A stretch of DNA of 64,000 nt, taken from Thiohalophilus sp. (GTDB lineage: Bacteria > Pseudomonadota > Gammaproteobacteria > UBA6429 > Thiohalophilaceae). The notes beneath the pieces were generated by a model that worked only from the letters and a program-made list of their open reading frames with translations, made no database searches and had not been told where the DNA came from. Of the stretch, positions 26,387 through 34,534 are shown piece after piece. Made by a program: the position numbers and the translations under genes. How positions within the stretch are numbered: the first letter of the stretch is position 1; each line of letters begins with the position of its first letter. Where the stretch lies: positions 1,798,001-1,862,000 of the forward strand of contig NZ_JAXHLN010000003.1 in NCBI RefSeq assembly GCF_034522235.1. Reading direction: 5' to 3'.

Positions 26387-27186
26387 ACGCAATGAACTGG
26401 GAATTACCGATTATCCGGCGCAGCGCCCTGACCATCTGGCGACGCAACATCCTGGTCTGGCGCAAACTGATCGGTCCGGCGATTGTGATGAATTTCGGTG
26501 AGCCGGCGCTCTATCTTCTGGGGCTTGGCTTCGGTTTGGGTTTTTTTATCGGCGAGATGGCCAACATGCCTTATCTGACCTTTCTTGCCTCGGGCATTAT
26601 CGCCTCCACGGCGATGACCACTTCGTCCTTCGAAGGCATGTACTCGGTCTATACTCGCATGGTGCCACAGAACACCTACGAAGCGATTCTCACCACGCCC
26701 CTGGATATCGACGATATCCTGGCCGGCGAAATGCTCTGGTGCGGTACCAAGAGTGTGTTCAGCGGCATCGCCATTTTACTGGTCGCGGCCCTGCTGGGCG
26801 CGGTGCACAGCTGGCATGCTCTGTGGACCATTCCGGTCGTCTTTCTGACCGGCCTTTGCTTTGCCGGTCCCGCTATTATCATGAGCGCCCTCTCCCCCGG
26901 CTATGACTTTTTCAATTATTACTTCATGCTGGCTGTCACACCGATGTTTATTATGTGCGGGGTCTTCTATCCCATCTCGACTCTGCCCGAGGTGATGCAG
27001 TCAATCGTCTATCTTCTGCCGTTGACCCACGCGGTGGAACTGACCCGACCGCCGATCGCCGGTAACCCGGTAGAAAATCCGTTACTTCACCTCGGTGTGC
27101 TGGCAGGCTATACCCTCATCGGTTATTATCTTGCCGTGGTGCTGATCCGCAAACGGCTTATTGTGAGACTTCCATGGTTGAATTAA
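26383..27186 (+). CDS. ABC-2 type permease (NodJ-like)
   Basis: 267 residues with six predicted helices, complete from ATG to stop. LYLLGLGFGLGFFIGEM, FLASGIIASTAMTTSSFEGMYS and MFIMCGVFYPISTLPE are conserved in NodJ-like permeases of lipo-oligosaccharide or antibiotic exporters. It should act with an ATPase, but its own neighbour is deleted, so it is either orphaned or served by another ATPase. It overlaps the ATPase remnant by four bases and the COG0523 gene by 13. Confidence 0.9.
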   Translation: MNAMNWELPIIRRSALTIWRRNILVWRKLIGPAIVMNFGEPALYLLGLGFGLGFFIGEMANMPYLTFLASGIIASTAMTTSSFEGMYSVYTRMVPQNTYEAILTTPLDIDDILAGEMLWCGTKSVFSGIAILLVAALLGAVHSWHALWTIPVVFLTGLCFAGPAIIMSALSPGYDFFNYYFMLAVTPMFIMCGVFYPISTLPEVMQSIVYLLPLTHAVELTRPPIAGNPVENPLLHLGVLAGYTLIGYYLAVVLIRKRLIVRLPWLN

Positions 27187-28163
27187 TCCAACACATTCCC
27201 ACCAATGTCATCACCGGCTTTCTCGGGGTCGGCAAGACCACGGCGATCCTGCATCTTCTCAAACACAAACCGGCCACAGAACGCTGGGCCGTGCTGGTGA
27301 ACGAATTCGGTCAGATCGGCATTGACGGACAAATACTGGAGCAGGAAGGGGTGGCTATCAAGGAGTTACCCGGCGGCTGTATGTGTTGTGCCGCCGGTGT
27401 CTCGGTCCAGGTCGGGATCAACGCCCTGCTGGCCAACGCCCGACCGGATCGTCTGTTGATCGAGCCGACCGGCATCGGCCATCCCAAACAGATCATCCGA
27501 CAACTGACCCGGCCACCCTTCGATCAAACGCTCGATATGCGCGCCTGTATCACCCTGATCGATCCCCGGCATCTCGATAATCCCCGCTATCGCGAGAACG
27601 AATACTACCGGGAACAGCTCGATATCGCGGATGTACTGGTAGCCAACAAGGTGGACCAGTGTAATGACGCGGATCTCGCCACCTTCGCTCAACTGGTCGA
27701 AACACGCCAACCGCGCGCCAGTGGTCAGGTTTCACAGGGACAACTGGAACTCGCCTGGCTGGATCTGCCGCTTGCCGAACGACAGGACGCCGACCGCTCC
27801 CTGTTACACGCCCGCGCAACGCCGGAGGTCGGCACACAAATCGAGGCCGTTCAACTTGACGCGGGAGAGTCCTGGCGGCGACTGGAGAACCGCAGCGGTG
27901 AGTTCGCCGGTTGTGGCTGGCTGTTTGCCGAACAGCTGCGCTTCGATTACCGGAAGATAAACAGCCTGCTGACGGCCCTGAGCGCAGAGCGCATCAAGGC
28001 CGCGCTAAGAACGGATCAGGGAAATTACCTGTTCAACAGCATCGAGGGCGACATGCAGGTTAGCACCCGGAAAACCCCGCCACAAAACCGTATCGAAATC
28101 ATCATACAGGGTGATCCGGACTGGAACAAAATCGAAGGCGCATTGCTATCCTGCCTGATTTGA
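27174..28163 (+). CDS. COG0523 GTPase (CobW/YjiA/ZigA-type metallochaperone)
   Basis: 329 residues. Walker A is GFLGVGKTT, followed by VLVNEFGQIGIDG and the metal-binding GGCMCC motif; VANKVDQ is the guanine-specificity NKxD element. The C-terminal CobW_C domain (about 240-325) closes the protein. These GTPases deliver or insert zinc, cobalt or other metals. No Zur box or metalloenzyme gene lies next to it, so the metal is undecided. The start lies inside the permease gene (13-base overlap). Confidence 0.9.
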   Translation: MVELIQHIPTNVITGFLGVGKTTAILHLLKHKPATERWAVLVNEFGQIGIDGQILEQEGVAIKELPGGCMCCAAGVSVQVGINALLANARPDRLLIEPTGIGHPKQIIRQLTRPPFDQTLDMRACITLIDPRHLDNPRYRENEYYREQLDIADVLVANKVDQCNDADLATFAQLVETRQPRASGQVSQGQLELAWLDLPLAERQDADRSLLHARATPEVGTQIEAVQLDAGESWRRLENRSGEFAGCGWLFAEQLRFDYRKINSLLTALSAERIKAALRTDQGNYLFNSIEGDMQVSTRKTPPQNRIEIIIQGDPDWNKIEGALLSCLI

Positions 28164-28172
28164 AAAGCCTTG

Positions 28173-28307
28173 CCACCAAGACACCAAGACACGAAGAAAA
28201 TAATTATAAGTTCAGAAAATCCTGAGCAGGTTACTTCGACGCTCGTACCCGTCAGATTTTTTAACGTTATTATTTTTGTTTTCCTGGTGTCTTCGTGTCT
28301 TGGTGGT
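28173..28307. repeat. CACGAAGA-word inverted repeat, copy 3
   Basis: Left arm 28173-28200 (CCACCAAGACACCAAGACAC and on) and right arm 28281-28307 (TGGTGTCTTCGTGTCTTGGT) are near-perfect complements, separated by 80 bases of unrelated DNA. It lies between two convergent genes and could end both transcripts. Confidence 0.85.
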
Positions 28308-28323
28308 GAATATCTTCATGTTT

Positions 28324-28806
28324 TCACCCGAGATGGCGTTTTCGAATATCGTCCAGCAATCCGCGCGAGGCCGCTTCCACCATATCGAAGACCCGGTCAA
28401 ATCCCTTCGCACCGCCGTAATAGGGATCCGGCACTTCGGACTCGTTCAGATGAGGCGCAAAGTCGAGGAACATGTGCAGTTTGTCGCGATGTTCCGGCGG
28501 ACAGATCCGCGCCAGGTTGTGATAGTTCTCTTCGTCCATCGCCAGCACATAGTCGAACTTGTCGAAATCGTTGGCCAGCGCCTTGCGTCCGCGCAGATCG
28601 CTCAAATCGATACCCCGTTCCCGAGCGGTCTCCTGAGCACGCGGATCCGGTGGCGATCCGACGTGGTAGGCATGGGTCCCGGCCGAGTCGGTCACAATTT
28701 GTCCGTCCAGCCCCTCCTGCCGGAGCAGATGCCGGAACACCCCCTCGGCGGTCGGTGAACGGCAGATATTACCAAGACAGACAAATAACACGTGTACTTT
28801 TTTCAT
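28324..28806 (-). CDS. Low-molecular-weight protein tyrosine phosphatase
   Basis: 160 residues. The P-loop VCLGNICRSPTAE with the nucleophile Cys10 and Arg16 stands at the N-terminus, and the general acid is the Asp of VPDPYYGG near residue 126. These cytosolic phosphatases remove phosphate from tyrosine, often from kinases of capsule or exopolysaccharide export, but no such kinase gene is nearby. The gene is monocistronic and convergent with the COG0523 gene. Confidence 0.94.
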   Translation of the reverse strand: MKKVHVLFVCLGNICRSPTAEGVFRHLLRQEGLDGQIVTDSAGTHAYHVGSPPDPRAQETARERGIDLSDLRGRKALANDFDKFDYVLAMDEENYHNLARICPPEHRDKLHMFLDFAPHLNESEVPDPYYGGAKGFDRVFDMVEAASRGLLDDIRKRHLG

Positions 28807-28966
28807 CGACTTTTCAAATACCTATAGAACCTGCTCGAATTTTATCAGATTCTGTGGCCATTTTGGCACTGTTGATTCCGCGCCTTGAATCGGACGTATC
28901 GATTTGAAATCGGATCAATCCACCCTATATTGTGTATACACTGAGCAAATATACTGAGCGTTCCCC

Positions 28967-30049
28967 ATGCAAGACACCGTCCCCACCCGCTACTGGCACA
29001 AACTCGACGACGGCCGCATCCAGTGCGACCTATGCCCGCGCTATTGCAAGCTGCACGAGGGCCAGCGCGGCCTTTGTTTTGTGCGCCAGAATATCAATGA
29101 CCAGATCATGCTGACGACCTATGGACGCTCCAGCGGTTATTGCATCGATCCGATCGAGAAAAAACCGCTGAATCATTTTCTGCCCGGCACACCGGTGCTC
29201 TCCTTTGGCACCGCCGGTTGTAATCTGGCCTGCAAGTTCTGTCAGAACTGGGATATCAGCAAATCCCGGGAGATCGATACGCTGGCCGACGAGGCCTCGC
29301 CTGAATTGATCGCCAGCGCCGCCGAGCAGCTCGGCTGTCGCAGTGTGGCCTATACCTATAACGACCCGGTCATTTTCCATGAATATGCGATTGATGTAGC
29401 CAAAGCCTGTCATGAGAAAGGCATCAAGTCAGTCGCCGTGACTGCCGGTTATGTGACCCCGGAACCGCGCAAGGAGTTTTATCAATACATTGATGCGGCC
29501 AATGTCGACCTCAAAGCCTTCACGGAAAAGTTCTATTACAAACTGACGGGCGGTCACCTTGAGCCGGTACTGGATACCATTAAATATCTCAAGCATGAAA
29601 CCGATGTCTGGCTGGAGCTGACCACTTTATTAATTCCCGAGAAAAACGACTCGGACGAGGAAATTGAATCAATGAGTCAGTGGATTCTCGACGAACTGGG
29701 CCCGGATGTCCCGCTGCACTTCAGTGCGTTTCATCCCGATTTCAAGATGATGGACGTACCGCCTACCCCGGCCGCGACTTTGACCCGGGCTCGTAACATT
29801 GCTATGCAAAACGGGCTACGTTATGTCTATACGGGTAATGTGCATGATGAAACCGGCGGCAGTACCTATTGCCACCATTGCGGTCATAAACTGATTGGCC
29901 GGGACTGGTATGTCCTGGGCGAATGGAATCTGACTGCCGACGGCAAATGCAACCAGTGCGGCACCGCCTGCGCCGGCATATTTGAATCCCGGCCGGGGAA
30001 CTGGGGTGCAAAACGCCAGCCAGTGCGACTCAAAGACTATGCCGCATGA
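28967..30049 (+). CDS. amrS: AmmeMemoRadiSam-system radical SAM enzyme (AmrS, PflA-like)
   Basis: 360 residues. An N-terminal cysteine-rich part (CDLCPRYCKLHEGQRGLC) precedes the radical SAM motif CNLACKFC near residue 84. YTYNDPVIF and LTTLLIPEKNDS match the PflA-like COG1180 subgroup called AmrS. The C-terminus holds two zinc-ribbon-like CXXC pairs (YCHHCG, CNQCG). AmrS usually works with AMMECR1 and Memo-like proteins; neither is encoded in this window. The product is unknown. Confidence 0.92.
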   Translation: MQDTVPTRYWHKLDDGRIQCDLCPRYCKLHEGQRGLCFVRQNINDQIMLTTYGRSSGYCIDPIEKKPLNHFLPGTPVLSFGTAGCNLACKFCQNWDISKSREIDTLADEASPELIASAAEQLGCRSVAYTYNDPVIFHEYAIDVAKACHEKGIKSVAVTAGYVTPEPRKEFYQYIDAANVDLKAFTEKFYYKLTGGHLEPVLDTIKYLKHETDVWLELTTLLIPEKNDSDEEIESMSQWILDELGPDVPLHFSAFHPDFKMMDVPPTPAATLTRARNIAMQNGLRYVYTGNVHDETGGSTYCHHCGHKLIGRDWYVLGEWNLTADGKCNQCGTACAGIFESRPGNWGAKRQPVRLKDYAA

Positions 30050-30095
30050 TACCCTGCATTGTTCGCGACAAACACAATAAGCAGCACGAACTTTG

Positions 30096-30359
30096 ATGAG
30101 CGAAATCAGTATCACCCTGCAGCAACTGCGTGGCATGATTGGCTTACACGTCATGCACAACGGCATGCCATGTCAGATTATCGAGGTTCTGGATGATGGC
30201 CCTGCCATCGTGCTACAAAGTCATAATCCCGACAAACCCGTACAGTCCAATCAACACGGCGAAGGCAACCGCCGGGTCCATGAAACTTTCACCGTGCCGG
30301 TACTGACCCGCGACAAACGCGAGTTTCATCCCCAATACCTGGCGCTGGAGCTGGACTAA
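30096..30359 (+). CDS. Small hypothetical protein
   Basis: 87 residues from the ATG at 30096 (a TTG one codon earlier is also open). Soluble, probably beta-rich: LHVMHNGMPCQIIEVLDDGP and AIVLQSH suggest an SH3/KOW-like small barrel. It follows amrS by 46 bases in the same direction and may be cotranscribed with it. I do not recognise the family. Confidence 0.7.
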   Translation: MSEISITLQQLRGMIGLHVMHNGMPCQIIEVLDDGPAIVLQSHNPDKPVQSNQHGEGNRRVHETFTVPVLTRDKREFHPQYLALELD

Positions 30360-30371
30360 ACTTATATAGCA

Positions 30372-30551
30372 TCAGATCTCTTCGTCGGCACTCAGTTGCC
30401 GGGCTTCGTCTTCCAGCATGACCGGAATATCATCGCGAATCGGATACGCCAGCCGGTCGGCCTTGCAGATCAGCTCCTGGTTTTCCTTGTTATAAACCAG
30501 CGGGCCCTTGCACACCGGGCAGGCCAGGATATCAAGCAGTTTTTTGTCCAC
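30372..30551 (-). CDS. Trm112-family protein (YcaR-like)
   Basis: 59 residues from the GTG at 30551. GGAGG lies six bases before it, which decides the start against an ATG 18 bases upstream inside lpxK. The zinc-finger-like LACPVCKG and the closing [16 protein letters not shown] are standard for the bacterial Trm112/YcaR family. In bacteria these short proteins follow lpxK and precede kdsB; the exact role is unclear. The gene overlaps the end of lpxK by 20 bases. kdsB is not present downstream: the next genes face the other way. Confidence 0.9.
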   Translation of the reverse strand: MDKKLLDILACPVCKGPLVYNKENQELICKADRLAYPIRDDIPVMLEDEARQLSADEEI

Positions 30552-31530
30552 GTTTGGCCTCCAGTACATTTAACAGGTGATAATGAAATTTCTTTTGAAT
30601 ATCCGCCTGGATCGGCACATACCAGGCATCGTCAAGTCCCAGGCGCTCGCATTTGACCGCATCTTTTTCAGTCATCAGAATCGGCAACTTCTCTTCAAAA
30701 TCAAAATCATCAAGCTTGAACGCATAGTGATCCGGATAGGTGTGCTCGATAACCTCCATCCCTTGATCACGTAACATATTGAAAAAGCGTTGTGGATTAC
30801 CGACCCCCGCTATGGCATGCACGCGTTGCCCGACAAATTGCGTCATTTCGGCGGTGCGGCTGTTATCATGCACATTAATCCATTGGCGCCCGACATAATC
30901 CATAGGGTACTCATCACCCACCGGCGAGCCGTTGGTCACGATCAAATCCGCTTCGCTCAATCGCGACACCGGTTCGCGTAACGGGCCGGCAGGCAAACAC
31001 CAGCCGTTGCCAAAACGGCGCATGCCGTCGACCACCACCACTTCGACATCCCTTTCCAGGGCGTAATGTTGCAACCCGTCGTCACTGACTACAATATCGC
31101 AATCGTGATGGGCCAGCAGGGCATTGACCACCTCGACACGGTTCGGTCCAACCGCCATCGGACAACCGGTACGCCGGGCAATAATCACCGGCTCATCCCC
31201 CACCATGACCGGATCGGCATCCGCGCGCACCTGTTGCGGCCAGGAACGGGCCTTGCCGCCATAACCGCGACTGATAATGCCCGGCTTGAAACCGGCCTGT
31301 TTGAGAATATTGACCACCGCAATCACCAGTGGGGTCTTGCCGGTGCCGCCAGTGGTAATGTTGCCTACAACAATCACCGGCACCGCGACGCGTGACCGCG
31401 ACAGGAATCCTTTACGATAGCCATAACGACGCAACCAGACCAGCACACAAAACAGACCGCTCAGCGGCAATAATAAAACCGCCTCTATAGAGCGTTTTTC
31501 CCATAACCCTTGCAGTTTTTGTTGCACCAC
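30532..31530 (-). CDS. lpxK: Tetraacyldisaccharide 4'-kinase LpxK
   Basis: 332 residues, starting at GTG 31530. The N-terminal membrane helix is followed by the Walker [34 protein letters not shown] and [14 protein letters not shown], all family signatures. It phosphorylates the 4' position of the lipid A precursor on the cytosolic face of the inner membrane. It is 20 bases downstream of msbA in one operon with exbBD and comEC, a common gammaproteobacterial arrangement. Confidence 0.96.
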   Translation of the reverse strand: MVQQKLQGLWEKRSIEAVLLLPLSGLFCVLVWLRRYGYRKGFLSRSRVAVPVIVVGNITTGGTGKTPLVIAVVNILKQAGFKPGIISRGYGGKARSWPQQVRADADPVMVGDEPVIIARRTGCPMAVGPNRVEVVNALLAHHDCDIVVSDDGLQHYALERDVEVVVVDGMRRFGNGWCLPAGPLREPVSRLSEADLIVTNGSPVGDEYPMDYVGRQWINVHDNSRTAEMTQFVGQRVHAIAGVGNPQRFFNMLRDQGMEVIEHTYPDHYAFKLDDFDFEEKLPILMTEKDAVKCERLGLDDAWYVPIQADIQKKFHYHLLNVLEAKRGQKTA

Positions 31531-31550
31531 GTCTTGAATCCGTTTGGTTA

Positions 31551-33311
31551 TTAATCCGCGCCGAACTGTATACCATGAAGACTGGCGTAGGGGCCATTTT
31601 TGGCGAGCAATTCATCGTGTCGACCGACTTCGACAATACGCCCGGCTTCCAGTACCACAATCTTATCGACTTTCTCGATGGTTGACAGCCGATGGGCAAT
31701 GACCAGCGTGGAACGATCTTCCATCAAGTGTTCAATGGCACCCTGGATGTAACGTTCCGATTCGGTATCCAGCGCCGAAGTCGCCTCATCCAGAATCAGG
31801 ATCGGCGCATTCTTGAGTATGGCCCGGGCGATAGCCAGGCGCTGGCGTTGTCCACCGGAGAGCAACACCCCGTTCTCGCCGACAACCGTATCAAAACCCT
31901 GCGGCAATCGCTCGATAAAGTTCAGGGCGTAGGCCGCCCTGGCCGCTTCGCGGATCGCACCTTCATCGGCCTGTTCCAGTGCACCGTAGGCGATGTTATG
32001 CGCGATCGTGTCATTGAACAGCGTCACGTGCTGGCTGACCAGGGCAATCTGATCGCGCAAGCTGGACAAGGTGACATCCCGAATATCTATACCGTCGATC
32101 AGAATCCGACCCCGATCGATTTCATAAAACCGTGGTAACAGGTTGACCAGCGTGGATTTGCCGGCGCCGGAACGGCCCACAAAGGCGATACTCTCTCCCG
32201 CCTCGATTGTCAGATTTATCTCGGACAGTACAGGTTCGCTTTCTTTACCGCCGTAGCCAAAAGTCACCGCTTCGTATTGTACCTTGCCCGTTATTCGCGG
32301 CAACTCGCGGGTACCGCTATCAGGCTCGGGTTCGCTGTCTATGAAAGTGAACACGCTGTAAGCGGCAGCGATACCCCGTTGCAGTTTGGCATTGATGGTG
32401 GTCAGACGCTTGGCATGTTGCAGTAGCAGAATCATGGCCAGCATAAAGGACATGAACTTGCCCACGGTCATCTCATCGAGAAAGCCCGGCTTGGTGGCGA
32501 TATAGACAATCCCGGCAAAAGCGGTCACAACAATTTGCTGGATCAACGGCGAACTGATGGCATTGGTCGCCACCAGCTTGAGATGCTGGCGACGGTTGTA
32601 GGCGTTGATCTTTTCAAATCGCCCCGTTTCGTACGCCTGGCCGCCAAAGATCTTGATCTCCCGGTTGGCCTCGATGGTCTCTTCGGTGACATTGGAGACA
32701 TCGCCCATCGAGCGTTGAATCCGGTGGCTGAGTTTGCGAAAACGTTTGCTGACCAGGACCACCGCCACGGCAATCAGCGGAATCGACACCAGCAAAATCA
32801 GGGTCAGTGTGACATTCAGGTACATCATCAAACCGAGCAAAACGAGGATAGTAAGCGTGTCACGGATCAGGGTAGTGACTACCGTCGAAGCAGCACCCGC
32901 CAGCTGTTCGATATCGTAGATCATCTTCGACAGCAATCCGCCGGACGAGGTCGTATCATAATAACCGATGGGCAGGCAGAGCAGCTTGTTAAAGACCAGA
33001 CTGCGCAGGTTCTGAATAACACTGCGGGCAATCCAGGCCATGCCGTATTCGGAGAGAAAGGTGCCCAGGGTGCGCACGGCAAACACGACGATCATCAGGA
33101 TCGGCACCCATTTTATCAGAGTCGGATCCTTGTCGACAAAACTGCCGTCCACCATGGGTTCGATCAATTTGGTAAAGGCGCCCTGACTCAGGGAAAACAA
33201 TACCATACCGAATACAGCGATCAGAAAGACTTTCCAGTAAGGGAAGGCATACCTGAGCAGCCGACGATAAATCACATAACCATCGGCATTGTCTCCGGGT
33301 GATGATCGCAT
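31551..33311 (-). CDS. msbA: Lipid A flippase MsbA
   Basis: 586 residues: six transmembrane helices in the first 320, then the ATPase domain with Walker A GRSGAGKST, signature LSGGQRQRLAIARA and Walker B ILILDEATSALD, and the switch histidine in VIAHRLST. MsbA flips lipid A-core across the inner membrane with ATP. It follows exbD by six bases, so the operon exbB-exbD-msbA-lpxK is compact. Confidence 0.96.
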   Translation of the reverse strand: MRSSPGDNADGYVIYRRLLRYAFPYWKVFLIAVFGMVLFSLSQGAFTKLIEPMVDGSFVDKDPTLIKWVPILMIVVFAVRTLGTFLSEYGMAWIARSVIQNLRSLVFNKLLCLPIGYYDTTSSGGLLSKMIYDIEQLAGAASTVVTTLIRDTLTILVLLGLMMYLNVTLTLILLVSIPLIAVAVVLVSKRFRKLSHRIQRSMGDVSNVTEETIEANREIKIFGGQAYETGRFEKINAYNRRQHLKLVATNAISSPLIQQIVVTAFAGIVYIATKPGFLDEMTVGKFMSFMLAMILLLQHAKRLTTINAKLQRGIAAAYSVFTFIDSEPEPDSGTRELPRITGKVQYEAVTFGYGGKESEPVLSEINLTIEAGESIAFVGRSGAGKSTLVNLLPRFYEIDRGRILIDGIDIRDVTLSSLRDQIALVSQHVTLFNDTIAHNIAYGALEQADEGAIREAARAAYALNFIERLPQGFDTVVGENGVLLSGGQRQRLAIARAILKNAPILILDEATSALDTESERYIQGAIEHLMEDRSTLVIAHRLSTIEKVDKIVVLEAGRIVEVGRHDELLAKNGPYASLHGIQFGAD

Positions 33312-33317
33312 CGGCGG

Positions 33318-33737
33318 CTACTTCTCGTCGGTCTGTTTGGTCGCAAAGGTGAGATTGACCAATCCTATCTGGCGTGCCGCATCCATGGCCCGAATCACAG
33401 CCTGGTGTGGCGTATTGCGATCGGCACTGAGTATCAGATGGGGCTCTTCATGGTCGGCGCGAACGTCACGCAAGGCTTTTTTCAGGGTTGCCAGTTCTTC
33501 ATCCCGGGTCCGTTTTTCATTAATAAAGTAATGGCCTTCGCTGTCGATGGTAATCTCGATGGTAAAGCGTTCCTGTTCGCTCTTTTCACCCGCCGCTTCG
33601 GGCAATTCGATGCTGATCTCCGATTCCTTCTCAAAAGTGGTGGAGACCATAAAAAAGATCAGCAGCAGAAACACCACATCGATCAGTGGTGTCAGGTTCA
33701 GCTCAGGCTCTTTGTTACGATCGTGACGCAGTATCAT
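33318..33737 (-). CDS. exbD: ExbD/TolR-family energy-transducing protein
   Basis: 139 residues. LNLTPLIDVVFLLLIFFMV is the single transmembrane helix with the proton-carrying aspartate (Asp near residue 20); the periplasmic part follows. With ExbB it forms the inner-membrane proton-driven motor that energises TonB or a TonB-like partner. No tonB gene is in the window. The start overlaps exbB by four bases. In this operon (before msbA) the pair is often called exbBD-2. Confidence 0.92.
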   Translation of the reverse strand: MILRHDRNKEPELNLTPLIDVVFLLLIFFMVSTTFEKESEISIELPEAAGEKSEQERFTIEITIDSEGHYFINEKRTRDEELATLKKALRDVRADHEEPHLILSADRNTPHQAVIRAMDAARQIGLVNLTFATKQTDEK

Positions 33738-34363
33738 GCCGCCGCATCCTGGCCGGTTTCCCGTTCGCCATGCATGACATCAACAACTTTCATCGCCTCC
33801 TCTTCCATTTTCAGGACCAGAAAGTCGACCTTGCCGCGAAAATAACGATAAAAAATCAGACTGGGAATGGCAACTGATAAGCCGGTAGCGGTCGTAATCA
33901 ACGCTTCGGAAATCCCGCCGGCCAGGACCGATGGGTTACCCACGCCTTCGGTGGTGATCGCGGCAAACACCTTGATCATGCCGATGACGGTACCAAGCAA
34001 ACCCAGCAACGGGGTGATCGAGGCGATGGTGCCCAGCGTATTGAGATAGCGTTCCAGCTCCAGCACCACCTGGCGGCCGGTCTCCTCGATACTCTCTTTC
34101 ATGATATCGCGCGGATGCTGACGATTGACCAGTCCGGCGGCCAGAATCCGGCCCAGTGGCGAATTGCGTGACAGGGATTGAATCTGGCTCTCGTCGAGTG
34201 ACTGATTTTTGTACCACTGCCAGACCTGCGCTACCAGGTAGTCCGGCGCAATACGCGTTTGTTGCAGGGCCCAAAAGCGCTCGCCGACGATGGCCAGTGC
34301 AATAACGGAACACAACAGAATCGGCAGCATCAACCAGCCGCCCGCCTGGATCATTTCAAACAC
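33734..34363 (-). CDS. exbB: ExbB/TolQ/MotA-family proton channel
   Basis: 209 residues from the GTG at 34363 with AAGGA about nine bases upstream; the frame is open further but the longer form has no ribosome site and an atypical N-terminus. Three helices, with TLGTIASITPLLGLLGTVIGM and SEALITTATGLSVAIPSLIFY being the two conserved pore helices. It pairs with ExbD. Confidence 0.92.
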   Translation of the reverse strand: MFEMIQAGGWLMLPILLCSVIALAIVGERFWALQQTRIAPDYLVAQVWQWYKNQSLDESQIQSLSRNSPLGRILAAGLVNRQHPRDIMKESIEETGRQVVLELERYLNTLGTIASITPLLGLLGTVIGMIKVFAAITTEGVGNPSVLAGGISEALITTATGLSVAIPSLIFYRYFRGKVDFLVLKMEEEAMKVVDVMHGERETGQDAAA

Positions 34364-34534
34364 GTGGCACGTCCTTTTTGAAGATAAACAAGGAGATGTA
34401 AAAACTGCGGCTAACTTTAACAAAGACCGGCCACCCCTGAAAGTGCGGGAATCACTTGTGGTGAAATTAAATCGCCCGCTTTGTGATCGTCGTGAATCAG
34501 GCCGGTAACGCGTCCCGGATCACTCTCCCGCCCC

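Noticed and set aside
28170..28907. Plus-strand frame of 245 codons over the phosphatase gene
   Set aside because: Starts in the CACGAAGA repeat and runs antisense to the tyrosine phosphatase; the translation is Arg/Pro-rich without motifs.
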